From: Melioribacteraceae bacterium
Lineage (GTDB): Bacteria; Bacteroidota; Ignavibacteria; Ignavibacteriales; Melioribacteraceae
Length of the DNA stretch: 64,000 bases
Assembly (NCBI GenBank): GCA_030584085.1
Contig: CP129490.1
Coordinates: 2,141,511-2,205,510, forward strand
Direction of reading: 5' to 3'
In this document: positions 51,282 to 61,102 of the stretch, one piece after another
Layout: each line of letters opens with the position of its first letter
Position numbering within the stretch: position 1 is the stretch's first letter
The notes under the pieces: generated by a model
Seen by the model: only the letters and a program-made list of their open reading frames with translations
Databases searched by the model: none
Told to the model about the DNA's origin: nothing
Position numbers and translations under genes: made by a program

Positions 51282-54200
51282 TTATTTTTTGGGAAGTCTA
51301 ATTATAAATTCTGTGTATTTACCTTCTTCAGTTTCAAATAAAATTTCACCGTTGTGTTCTCTAACGACAATATCATAGCTTATAGATAATCCTAAACCGG
51401 TTCCTTTGCCCGAAGGTTTTGTAGTGAAAAACGGTGTGAATAAATTATCTTGAACCTTTTTAGGAATTCCGTGACCGTTATCTCTGATTCGCACCTCAAC
51501 AAAATTGCCGTTTTCATGACTTGAAACTTTTATGATTGCGGGTTCATCTGAATTCAATTCCATTTTTTTACGATGCGATTCATAACATCCGTTTGATAGA
51601 ATATTTAGGAATACTCTACTCATATCTTGGGGAATGATATTAATTGGTTTTAAATCTTTATCATATTCACGTTCGATTTTGATATTGAAAGAACTGTCTT
51701 GAGCACGCATACCGTGATAAACCAAATTAAGATCTTCATCAAGCATTGCATTAAGATCCGTTGGCTGCTTTTCACCTGTCTTCCCTCTTGAATGTTGCAA
51801 CATACTATGAACAATACTATCGGCACGTTTACCATGTTCTTTAATTTTTTCCGAATTTTGTTTTAACGTACTTAAAATTTCTTTTACTTCTTCAAGTGAA
51901 TCTTGACTGATTTTTTCTTTTAGCTTATCAAACTCTTCAAATAATTCTTCAACCAATCCAACGGAAAGTTCAGAGAAGTTGTTAACAAAGTTCAATGGAT
52001 TTTTAATTTCATGTGCAATACCTGCAGTTAGCTGACCGAGTGACGCAAGTTTCTCTTGTGCAACAAGTTGGTCTTGAGTAGATTTTAAATTTTCTAAAGT
52101 TGTGTTCAATTCTTTGTAAGAATTCGCATTATTTATGGCTATTCCAACGTGTGCTGCAATAGTACTAAGTAATCTCATATCATCTTCATTAAAAACGTTT
52201 TCTTTTTCAGTACTTTGTACACTAAGTACACCTATGATTTCACCCCCGACCGGAATTGGAACACCGAGGTAAGAAGCTGAGGGAGTTCCGATACGCTCCA
52301 CTCCCAATTCTTCTGTCTTCTTTTCAGCTTCTTTATTTATAAGGAGGGGCTCCTTTTTCAAAATTATATGCGATGTCAATCCGTCACCTAACGGAAGCGG
52401 TGGGAATTCTTCACCATAACCATAAGGGAAATTAATTATGTCAGTTTCTTTTTCGAGCATAGCTAAGTAAACTATATTGGCGTTGAAAAGATCGCGTACT
52501 TTATCACCAACAAGATTAATCAGTTTATCTATTTCCAAATGACCGGCAATCGCCTGACTGATACTATTTACAGTACTTAACTCCGCTGTTCGTTTCTTGC
52601 TTTCTTCAAGAAGTCGCAATGTCTCATCGAATAATCGCGCATTTTCAAGTGCAACGCTCATACTGTTAACGAGAGTTGTAACTAATCGAACATCAGCATC
52701 ATCAAACGCATTTTCTTTATCGATATTTTGAAGACTGATCGAACCTCTCACGACATCGTTTATTATGATGGGAACAAATACTGCAGATTTAGGCGGCTTT
52801 CCTTTTGTTACACCTTTGCCACCATACTTTTGTGCCGTCTCAATATAATTTTCTCTTATGTCTAAGGGCTTCTTTGTTTCTATCATTAACTTATTCGCCC
52901 AATTGAATGGACGTGGTGCAACTTCTAATCTTACTCCCTTTTCTATTGCGTATTGCCATTCTTCCAAGCCTTTATCATGATCGAATGAACGAATAACTAG
53001 TGTTTGAGAATCCGGGAATAAACTACATAAACGTTCACCGACAAGTTCATATATTCCTTTCATATCAAGTTCTTTTGCCAAACCTTCCTGTACACTATTG
53101 ATCACTGATAATTCGGCAGTGCGTTGTTCTGTTTCTTTAAGCAATCTGTTTGTCTCATCGAATAATCTTGCATTTTCAAGTGCGACACTCATACTATTTG
53201 CAACCGTTGTAAGCAATCTTACTTCCGATTCACTAAAGGCATCTTCTTTTTCATAGTTTTCAACTAGGATTAATCCTTTTGCTTCCGATCCAACAATGAT
53301 CGGGACAAATACAAGTGATTTACTTGAATCGGTTCCGGGAATAGTAGTATCTTCTGTTATTCCCAGTTTAGCAAATTCTTCATCGGTAGCTTTTTTGAGC
53401 ACAAGAGTTTTACCGGTTTCAAGAACGTATTTCGATAGTGGTGTAGGTTCCATTGAATCTATAAATAACCTTTCACCATGCTCATACTCATAAGGGAAGT
53501 GTAGAATATTTTTTTCTTTATCATAAATTCTAATTCCTAGATCCAGGAATCCAAGCGCTTCTCTGAATTTATTACCGACAAGATTAATGATGGAATTAAA
53601 ATCCATTTCCATCACTAATCCTTCTTGAATTGCATTAAGAATTGAAAGCTCGACGTTTCTTTGCTGTGTTTCGTTTAATAGATGTTTTGTTTCTTCAAAG
53701 AGTCTCGCATTTTCAAGAGCAACACCCATATTTGATGCGAGCGTCATTAAAAGTCGAACATCTTTTTGAGTGTATAAATTTTGTTTATGAATATCCTGAA
53801 CGGTAATAACACCGGTAACTTCTTGATTACGGATAATTGGAACACCCATAAAAGACTCAGGCATTTCTCCGGCAACCACTTCTTCTCCACTATGTTCAAT
53901 CACTTCTTGTGCGGTACCGAAAATCAAAGGTCGTTTGGTTTCGATAATTTCTTTTCTATCCGAATCAATTGCTTGAGGTTTATCGAAGTAATAACGCTTG
54001 TCCAATTCCACAGCATAACGATGATGAATTTGTTCAGTCTCTTTCTCATATGTTGATATACTTACAACTTGTGCGTTGAATACTTCTCGAATTTTTTCAC
54101 CAACCAAATCAATTATAGATTGGAAATCCATTTGCTTTGCGAGACCTTCTCCAACACTGTTGATAATTCCGAGCTCAATTGCTTGTTGTTTTGTTTCTTC

Positions 54201-56888
54201 GAGAAGTTTTGTTGTCTCGTCAAATAAGCGAGCATTTTCTAGTGCAACGCTCATACTATTTGTCAACGTTGTTAATAATCTAACATCCGATTCGCTGAAT
54301 GCATTTTCGCGGTCAATGTTTTGAAGAGAGATATAACCTTTAACCACTTGACCGACAACAAGCGGAACAAAGAGAAGTGATTTGGGCATCTCTGTTCCTT
54401 CCACCACTTTCATTCCGTATTTTTTTGCAGCTTCTGAATAATTTTCATTTATCAAAATCAGTTTTTTGTTCTCTATTAGATGTTCTCTAAGTTTATCGTA
54501 CTTTCTGCCTTTTGGATAAAATCTTTCCCCCTTTTCGATCAAATAATTAAAAGATTCGGTATTGTCATCATGATTAAAACTAGCAATTGCAACTACTTGC
54601 GTATCAAATATTTTATGAATTTGATCGCCGACTAAATCATAAATCGCCTGCAATTCAACTTGCTTAACTAATCCTTCTTGAACACTGTTAATAACTCCGA
54701 GTTCGGTATTACGCTGCTGCATTTGGCTCAAAAGTCTTTTTGTTTCTTCGAACAGTTTTGCGTTTTGTAGTGTTACACCAACATTTGTTGATAGAGTAGA
54801 TAGAAGCCGCACATTATTAGAATCATAAGCGCTCTTTTTATAACTCTGTACACTTACAACTCCAAGTACTTTTCCTTCAAATACTATCGGCACTCCCATA
54901 TAAGATTCGGTTTTATCTTCTTCCGAAAATGTTAGTGCACCGTTTTTAACCTGTTCTTCCAAAGAACCAAATACTAAAGGTTCTCGAGATTTGATAATCT
55001 TTGAAGTTAATCCTTCTCCGAGCGGGAAAGGATCAAATTTTTGGTACCCATTATAGTATGAGTAAGGAACTTCGATCATTTTAGTTTCTTCGTCAACTAA
55101 AAGAATTTCCGTAACCTCGGCATTAAAAATTTCTTTTACTTTGTCACCGACTATTTTTGTAACCGTCAAAACATCAAGCTGCTTAGACATTGCTTCGCCG
55201 ACACTATTAATAATTGTCAGTTCGGCTGAACGTTGTTCGGTCTCTTTTAATAATCTTTTTGTCTCTTCAAAAAGTTTTGCATTTTGAAGTGTTACACCCA
55301 TGTTACTTGATAAAGTAGATAGAAGCCGAACATTATTATCATCATATGCATTCTTTTCATAACTCTGGATACTAACAACTCCAAGAATTCTATCATTAAA
55401 CATGATTGGAACACCGAGATAAGTTTCGGTAATATCCGCTTCGCCAATACCGGCATCAACTATAGCACCGAAATTTTTTTGTTCTTCGAAGTTTAAAAGC
55501 AGAAGCGGTTTTTTTGATTTAATAACTTTCGAAGTTAAACCCGCTCCTAATTCAAATGGTTCGACAATCTGGTATCCTTTGTAATAAGAATACGGGACAT
55601 TTATAACTCCGGCTTCATGATCTAACAAAAGAATTTCAGTTACTTCCGCTTTGAATATTTCTTTTATTTTATCTCCGACAATCTTGGTAACTGTATTAAT
55701 ATCCAATTGTTTTGACATTGCTTCACCAACGCTATTGATAATCGCCAGTTCGGCTTTTCGCTGTTCGGTTTGTTTAAGTAGGTGAACAGTTTCATCAAAC
55801 AGTCTTGCATTTTCAAGCGCAACACTCATACTGTTTGCAAGCGTGGTAAGTAGTCGAACATCCGCATCGGTAAAAGCATGTTCTCTATCCAGATTTTGAA
55901 GACTAACGCAACCTCTTACTTCATTACCGACTATAAGGGGTACAAAAAGTAAAGATTTAGGCAGCCGTGTTCCGGGAACCGGCGCATGTCTTTCACCGGT
56001 TAATTCATAAATTTTTACATCGGCATTTTCATTAACTAATAGATGAGATCCCTTATTAATTATCCACTTTCTGATTTCATTTAACCGGCGTGGTTTAGGA
56101 TATAATCTTTCACCGTCTTCAAATAAATACATAAAGTGTTCTGTCTCGTTTTCCTGATCGAAAGTATAAATACCTGTAACTTGTGCATCAAACAAATCGC
56201 GTAAACGATTCCCGACCAGATCATAAATACCTTGCACATCCATTTCGGCAACCAGACCCTGCTGTACACTATTTATAACGGCTAGTTCCGCGGTCCGTTG
56301 TTCTGTTTCTTTCAGTAGTCTATTCGTTTCATCAAACAGTTTTGCATTTGTAAGTGCAATTCCCATATTAGTCGAAAGGATTGAAAGAAGACGAACTTTT
56401 TCATCACTGTAATCATACTGCTTGTAACTTTGTATGCTAACAACACCTATAACTTTATTGTTAACAATAATTGGAACACCTATATAAGTTTCGGTTTTCT
56501 CTTCTTCTGATTGAACAAGAACTCCAAGTTTTACTCCCTCTTCAAACGTTCCGTGCACTAAAGGTTTACCGGTTTGAATTATTTTAGATGTTAATCCTTC
56601 ACCTAAAGGGAACGGCTCTGCTATTTGATATTCTCGGTAGAAAGAATAGGGAACTGTAATCATATTAGTAGACGGATCTAATAATAGAATTTCGGTCACT
56701 TCCGACTTAAAAATATCCCGAATTTTATCACCGATTATTTTTATAATATCAGCTATTTTCAATTGCTGCGAGATTGCTTCACTTACGGTACTAATGATAG
56801 CAAGTTCGGCTTCTTTTTGAGCTAATTGTTTTTTAAGTAATTCATTCTCATCCGATATTACATTCGTTTTTTGTGTAGCTGCTTTCAT
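51282..56888 (-). CDS. Histidine kinase with nine tandem GAF domains
   Basis: An 1868-residue cytosolic kinase with no membrane segment. Residues 20-1600 comprise nine GAF domains of about 165-180 residues, each led by a coil such as RLLKETEQRTAEL and INSVGEAMSKQLD. They fall in two sequence types: type A (TETYIGVPI, NMGVAL) for units 1, 3, 4, 6 and 9, and type B (MPKSLLFVPLIVG, NSMSVALENARLFDET) for 2, 5, 7 and 8. A HisKA domain follows with His1626 in LGQLTAGIAHEIKNPLNF. The HATPase_c domain has NILSNGCYES, DNGHGI and GKGTGLGLSIS. Likely targets are the receiver proteins on either side. The ligands are unknown. Confidence 0.93.
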   Translation of the reverse strand: MKAATQKTNVISDENELLKKQLAQKEAELAIISTVSEAISQQLKIADIIKIIGDKIRDIFKSEVTEILLLDPSTNMITVPYSFYREYQIAEPFPLGEGLTSKIIQTGKPLVHGTFEEGVKLGVLVQSEEEKTETYIGVPIIVNNKVIGVVSIQSYKQYDYSDEKVRLLSILSTNMGIALTNAKLFDETNRLLKETEQRTAELAVINSVQQGLVAEMDVQGIYDLVGNRLRDLFDAQVTGIYTFDQENETEHFMYLFEDGERLYPKPRRLNEIRKWIINKGSHLLVNENADVKIYELTGERHAPVPGTRLPKSLLFVPLIVGNEVRGCVSLQNLDREHAFTDADVRLLTTLANSMSVALENARLFDETVHLLKQTEQRKAELAIINSVGEAMSKQLDINTVTKIVGDKIKEIFKAEVTEILLLDHEAGVINVPYSYYKGYQIVEPFELGAGLTSKVIKSKKPLLLLNFEEQKNFGAIVDAGIGEADITETYLGVPIMFNDRILGVVSIQSYEKNAYDDNNVRLLSTLSSNMGVTLQNAKLFEETKRLLKETEQRSAELTIINSVGEAMSKQLDVLTVTKIVGDKVKEIFNAEVTEILLVDEETKMIEVPYSYYNGYQKFDPFPLGEGLTSKIIKSREPLVFGSLEEQVKNGALTFSEEDKTESYMGVPIVFEGKVLGVVSVQSYKKSAYDSNNVRLLSTLSTNVGVTLQNAKLFEETKRLLSQMQQRNTELGVINSVQEGLVKQVELQAIYDLVGDQIHKIFDTQVVAIASFNHDDNTESFNYLIEKGERFYPKGRKYDKLREHLIENKKLILINENYSEAAKKYGMKVVEGTEMPKSLLFVPLVVGQVVKGYISLQNIDRENAFSESDVRLLTTLTNSMSVALENARLFDETTKLLEETKQQAIELGIINSVGEGLAKQMDFQSIIDLVGEKIREVFNAQVVSISTYEKETEQIHHRYAVELDKRYYFDKPQAIDSDRKEIIETKRPLIFGTAQEVIEHSGEEVVAGEMPESFMGVPIIRNQEVTGVITVQDIHKQNLYTQKDVRLLMTLASNMGVALENARLFEETKHLLNETQQRNVELSILNAIQEGLVMEMDFNSIINLVGNKFREALGFLDLGIRIYDKEKNILHFPYEYEHGERLFIDSMEPTPLSKYVLETGKTLVLKKATDEEFAKLGITEDTTIPGTDSSKSLVFVPIIVGSEAKGLILVENYEKEDAFSESEVRLLTTVANSMSVALENARLFDETNRLLKETEQRTAELSVINSVQEGLAKELDMKGIYELVGERLCSLFPDSQTLVIRSFDHDKGLEEWQYAIEKGVRLEVAPRPFNWANKLMIETKKPLDIRENYIETAQKYGGKGVTKGKPPKSAVFVPIIINDVVRGSISLQNIDKENAFDDADVRLVTTLVNSMSVALENARLFDETLRLLEESKKRTAELSTVNSISQAIAGHLEIDKLINLVGDKVRDLFNANIVYLAMLEKETDIINFPYGYGEEFPPLPLGDGLTSHIILKKEPLLINKEAEKKTEELGVERIGTPSASYLGVPIPVGGEIIGVLSVQSTEKENVFNEDDMRLLSTIAAHVGIAINNANSYKELNTTLENLKSTQDQLVAQEKLASLGQLTAGIAHEIKNPLNFVNNFSELSVGLVEELFEEFDKLKEKISQDSLEEVKEILSTLKQNSEKIKEHGKRADSIVHSMLQHSRGKTGEKQPTDLNAMLDEDLNLVYHGMRAQDSSFNIKIEREYDKDLKPINIIPQDMSRVFLNILSNGCYESHRKKMELNSDEPAIIKVSSHENGNFVEVRIRDNGHGIPKKVQDNLFTPFFTTKPSGKGTGLGLSISYDIVVREHNGEILFETEEGKYTEFIIRLPKK

Positions 56889-56935
56889 CCTTTTTCCATT
56901 AAATTGGTTTACTATTTTTGGTAATTATTGATTCA

Positions 56936-57304
56936 CTATTGAGGGAGCACTTTTCCCTTGAGCTGTACAAAATCGATCGGCTTAGTCATATAATCATCGG
57001 CACCGTATTCAACAGCTTGTTTGTAATTATTTTGATCGCCATAGGCTGTAATCATGGCGACTTTTAACTCGGGATAATTATCTTTTATCCACTTCAATAA
57101 TTCCAAACCGTTCATGCCCGGCATGTTTATATCGGAGAGAATTTGATTGAGGTTTTCGCTTCCGTTCAATTGCAAATAATCCTTTGCTTCTTCACCACTG
57201 AATGCAAAAAGAAAAGCAAGTTTTCCTTCCTTTATTTCTTTTCTAAACCTTTGTTCGAATAGTAACTTTATATCTTTTTCGTCATCAACTACCATTATCT
57301 TCAT
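56936..57304 (-). CDS. Single-domain response regulator
   Basis: A 122-residue CheY-like receiver with Asp7-Asp8, phosphoacceptor Asp58 in ILSDINMPGMNG, Thr/Ser in AMITAYGD and Lys in DDYMTKPID. It has no output domain. The N-terminal part (FEQRFRKEIKEGKLAFLFA) closely resembles that of the receiver-PP2C protein at 50120, so both probably face the same kinase. It lies between a propeller-PP2C gene and the nine-GAF kinase gene. It may act as a phosphate sink or shuttle. Confidence 0.93.
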   Translation of the reverse strand: MKIMVVDDEKDIKLLFEQRFRKEIKEGKLAFLFAFSGEEAKDYLQLNGSENLNQILSDINMPGMNGLELLKWIKDNYPELKVAMITAYGDQNNYKQAVEYGADDYMTKPIDFVQLKGKVLPQ

Positions 57305-57343
57305 TGATACATCCCTCTTAATAATTTCACAAAGTTTTATTAA

Positions 57344-60300
57344 TTATTTTACTTTAATTACGACAAAAGTTATGTCATCATCCGGCTCACGATTATTTAT
57401 CCAATCATCTCCGGTTTTCCGCAGAACACTAATTATATCTTCGGGAGATTTTGCCGAATGTTCTTCGAATAAATTTCTTACTCTTTTATATCCGAATGCT
57501 TCTTTTTCATCATTCAATAATTCCGGGAAACCATCACTCATAATTAAAATTGAATCGCCCGAATTTATTTCGGATTCTTTAAGCACATATGGGAAATCCT
57601 GCATCGTGCCCAGCGGCATTCCTTTAATTACATGTTCTTCAATTACGCGTTCATCACTTTTATAAATAAATATCGGCGGCATTCCTGCGGATGACATTTG
57701 AACTCTACCACCCGCGATTTTCAACATAGACATACACATTGAAAGTTTTTCGAGGTGCATCAATTTTAAACATCTCGTCATTTCATGAAATGTCTCTACA
57801 ATATTCGGGTTAGGCGCAAGAACATTGAATAAACTTTTGGTAGTTGTTACCATAGTGCCGGCTTTCATACCATGCCCGGTTGCGTCGCCTAGAACAACTG
57901 TTAGTACGCCATCCATGCCCACATGAAAGTCGTAATAATCTCCGCCTACTTCTGTGGCGGTTTTCATATAGACTGCAATATCAAGATTCGGTAATTGAGG
58001 TAATTCTCTCGGTAACATTGACAACTGCAGCGAGCGTGCTTCTTCAAGCTCTTTGGACTTTCGTTCATTTTCCGCTTCAAGTAATTTTCTTTCCGCTTCG
58101 GCTGCTTTTGCTTTTAGTTCGGCTGCTTCGGCTCTCAGTTTGGACTGTTTATATTCACTCATCTTCGAACGTCTTTCCATTTCAAATTTTCTTACACCAA
58201 AAAGGAAACCGAAGAAAATCAATCCATAACCGATATAAGCGTAAGTATTATTCCACCAAGCGGGTGTTATTGACACCTTGATGGTTTTCGGCTCTTCGGT
58301 CCAAAATCCATCACCGTTTGATCCTCTTACTTTAAATTCATAATCACCGGGATCTAAATTTGTATAAGTTGCTATTCTTCTTGATCCGTCGTGCCATTCT
58401 TCATCAATACCTTCCATTTTATATTGGAGACGGTTTTTATCAGGTCTGGCAAAATGAACAGATGAAAATTCAAAAGAAATATCATTTTGATTATATGCAA
58501 GATTAAGTTCAGCGATTTCGTCTAGATCTTTTGTCTCAAGAAGATCATTAAATAAATTGTCGGCAGATTTATTCGAAACAGAAATATTTGTAAAAACAAT
58601 TTTTGGTAAAGATTTATCAGTAGTTCCAGGTTTGAATGCATTGAATCCATCCGGACCGGAGAAGTACAATTTCCCGTTTGAATCTTTTATCGCAGCATTT
58701 CCGATGAATGTATAACCCTGCAATCCATCGCGAACATCGTAATTAATAAAAATAGGAGCTTTGGAACTGTCATTGATTTCTACTTTTGAAATTCCTTTAA
58801 TACTGCTTACCCATAGATTACCATCGTCATCCAATACAAGAGCGCGAAGATTACTAGAGGGAAGACCATCTTTTTCACGGAACACTTGGATTACATTTTT
58901 TTCTCTATCAATTTTATTTAATCCGTCTTCTGTGGCTATCCAGATATTTCCAAAGCTATCTTCACAAACATCGTGAACAGATACGTTGCTTATTGAGTGA
59001 CCGCTATCTCCACCTGTTGTATAATTCCTAATGAACATTGTTTCAGGATCAATCTCACTTAAACCACCAAAAGCAGCAGCCCAAATTTTATTATCCGATG
59101 ACTCAAATAGCGACATCACATTAGTCCCAACCATATAAGTTCGATTTTGATCTTCTGATAGTATTGGATGATACTCTGAATACTCGTCGTTAGATAAAGA
59201 ATAAAGTTCAATGCCCCAATAGAGACTGTCCTGCGGAGCAACTTGATTATACGAAGCGACTGAATGACTATCATCGGTTAAAAAATTCAATTTGTATCTT
59301 CCTTTTTGCAGCTTAATGATTCCGATTTGCTGTCGGTTCTTAACTGCACCACTCGCCTTGAATGTAGATTCAAGTTCTTTCATTGTCCAAAGTGTGCCAC
59401 CTTCTGTAGATTCCAGACTTCCGAAATCAACCATACCCCATTGACGATTGCCTTCTCCTATCCCGGAAATTAAAACGTAAGAATCTTCCGCTATAACAAA
59501 TTCCTTTGAAAGGTCTGCATAATCACCTACCTCAATTATTTGCGATAAAGGTGATCTTGAATCTCTTAATTTATTTAGAAACGAGAGTAAGTCTAAACTG
59601 TACTGTCTGTGCTCAAAGTTTGGAAGCCGGGTGAAGGTTTTATTGTCATCATTCAATATGCTTAAACCGTTAACTTGTCCGATCCATAATCTTTTTTTTG
59701 AATCATTTAGAAGAACGTTTACATCTCCAAAGTGAATGCTTGTTCGGCTGTATTGAACCGGCAAGTGTTTTTTAATAGCTCCGTTGCTAAGATCGTATTC
59801 AATTAATCCGTTACGTGTTGTACCCAAGAATAATTTTCCGTTAGCAGTTTCAACAACATCCTCAATCATTAACTCACCGATACTATTAATACGATTCAAT
59901 GCAGATGAATTTTTAACAAAAGTTTTTTGAACTCTGTCGAATAAATATAATCCCATATTAGAGCCCAACCACATTTTATCCGGCTCATAGTTTGATAATG
60001 AGAAACTAATAATCATTGGTTTAGAGTCGTTACCGGAAGTTTCTAACGTATAAAGTTCGTAAGGAGCTTTATCAAAATTATATTTAAGAATGCCTTGGAA
60101 GGACCCCATCCATAGCAGGCCGGTTTTGTCGGTATAAAAACCATAAAGTCCCCTGCTTTGATTAGGCAGCCGGTCAAATTTGCCGGTATCTAATGAGTAA
60201 CGGAATAATCCGTCAGTGAATGTTCCAATCCATATTTCACGATTCTTTGTTTCGTACAATGCTGAAGCACTTGCAAATTTTCTACCCAATATAGGATTGA

Positions 60301-61102
60301 AAACTTCTTCACCAGTAAGTTGTTTTGGGTCAACTTTATAAAGACCATTGCGCGATCCATACCAAATATTTCCATCGCTGTCGTACAATGTTGAAAATAC
60401 TACACTGAATTGAAGTTTCTTTTGAAAATCATCTTTTAATTTTAACATTGCAAAAAGATCATTTTCATAATCGAATTTCATCAGACCGAATGCAATCGAA
60501 GAGACATAGAGTTCACCAACCGGTGATTCTACAAGAGTGTATGCCGGAGCAGATTGAGCTGCAATCGTGTTATCACGTCGTAACACTTCATACGACTTAA
60601 ATGTTTTAGTTTTTCTATCAAAACTTTTAATGCCATCTGTACAGGCGACCCAAAGTATTCCTCTTGAGTCTTCATATAAAGAAGCAACAAAATTCGCATT
60701 TTCTCTCGTCGAGTTTGCAAAGCGATAACTTTTGAACTGTTCGGTTCTCCTGTCAAACTCTGCAATGCCGTTACTGGTAGATATCCATAAAACTCCGTTT
60801 TTATCTTCCAACACATACGATACAAGATTTGCGGGAATAGAAGTTGAATCGTTCGGATCATTTTTATAGATAGTAAATGAATAACCGTCATACTTATTCA
60901 ATCCGTCTGCGGTAGCAATCCACATATAACCGTATTTATCTTGCTCGAAAGCCCAAATTTCATTGTGAGAAAGTCCGTCTTTAATTGAAATAGATTCAAA
61001 CGCGTTTGCAGTTTGACTGAAGCTCTGTTGCGTCCCGCCTATAAAAGATAAGGCAATTAGCAATAATTTTATATTTCTGATATTTTTCAAAATTGACCTC
61101 AT
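57344..61102 (-). CDS. Beta-propeller sensor with SpoIIE-type PP2C phosphatase (copy B)
   Basis: A 1252-residue membrane protein. Signal peptide 1-30. Propeller repeats (about 35-500 and 650-840) read like GYMWIATADGLNKYDGYSF. Residues 505-637 are an inserted beta-rich domain (ISGIGEGNRQWGMVDFGS, LWTMKELESTFKASGAVKNR, DDSHSVASYN) shared with the gene upstream. A Y_Y_Y domain, a membrane helix (AYIGYGLIFFGFLFGV), an Ala/Glu coiled coil and LQLSMLPRELPQLPNLDIAVYMKTA follow. The PP2C domain has GGDYYDF, GDATGHGMKAG, SDGFPEL and DDDITFVV. The ATG directly follows the upstream stop (TAAATG), so translation is coupled. The TTCTGATATTTTTC region gives no other start. Confidence 0.92.
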   Translation of the reverse strand: MRSILKNIRNIKLLLIALSFIGGTQQSFSQTANAFESISIKDGLSHNEIWAFEQDKYGYMWIATADGLNKYDGYSFTIYKNDPNDSTSIPANLVSYVLEDKNGVLWISTSNGIAEFDRRTEQFKSYRFANSTRENANFVASLYEDSRGILWVACTDGIKSFDRKTKTFKSYEVLRRDNTIAAQSAPAYTLVESPVGELYVSSIAFGLMKFDYENDLFAMLKLKDDFQKKLQFSVVFSTLYDSDGNIWYGSRNGLYKVDPKQLTGEEVFNPILGRKFASASALYETKNREIWIGTFTDGLFRYSLDTGKFDRLPNQSRGLYGFYTDKTGLLWMGSFQGILKYNFDKAPYELYTLETSGNDSKPMIISFSLSNYEPDKMWLGSNMGLYLFDRVQKTFVKNSSALNRINSIGELMIEDVVETANGKLFLGTTRNGLIEYDLSNGAIKKHLPVQYSRTSIHFGDVNVLLNDSKKRLWIGQVNGLSILNDDNKTFTRLPNFEHRQYSLDLLSFLNKLRDSRSPLSQIIEVGDYADLSKEFVIAEDSYVLISGIGEGNRQWGMVDFGSLESTEGGTLWTMKELESTFKASGAVKNRQQIGIIKLQKGRYKLNFLTDDSHSVASYNQVAPQDSLYWGIELYSLSNDEYSEYHPILSEDQNRTYMVGTNVMSLFESSDNKIWAAAFGGLSEIDPETMFIRNYTTGGDSGHSISNVSVHDVCEDSFGNIWIATEDGLNKIDREKNVIQVFREKDGLPSSNLRALVLDDDGNLWVSSIKGISKVEINDSSKAPIFINYDVRDGLQGYTFIGNAAIKDSNGKLYFSGPDGFNAFKPGTTDKSLPKIVFTNISVSNKSADNLFNDLLETKDLDEIAELNLAYNQNDISFEFSSVHFARPDKNRLQYKMEGIDEEWHDGSRRIATYTNLDPGDYEFKVRGSNGDGFWTEEPKTIKVSITPAWWNNTYAYIGYGLIFFGFLFGVRKFEMERRSKMSEYKQSKLRAEAAELKAKAAEAERKLLEAENERKSKELEEARSLQLSMLPRELPQLPNLDIAVYMKTATEVGGDYYDFHVGMDGVLTVVLGDATGHGMKAGTMVTTTKSLFNVLAPNPNIVETFHEMTRCLKLMHLEKLSMCMSMLKIAGGRVQMSSAGMPPIFIYKSDERVIEEHVIKGMPLGTMQDFPYVLKESEINSGDSILIMSDGFPELLNDEKEAFGYKRVRNLFEEHSAKSPEDIISVLRKTGDDWINNREPDDDITFVVIKVK

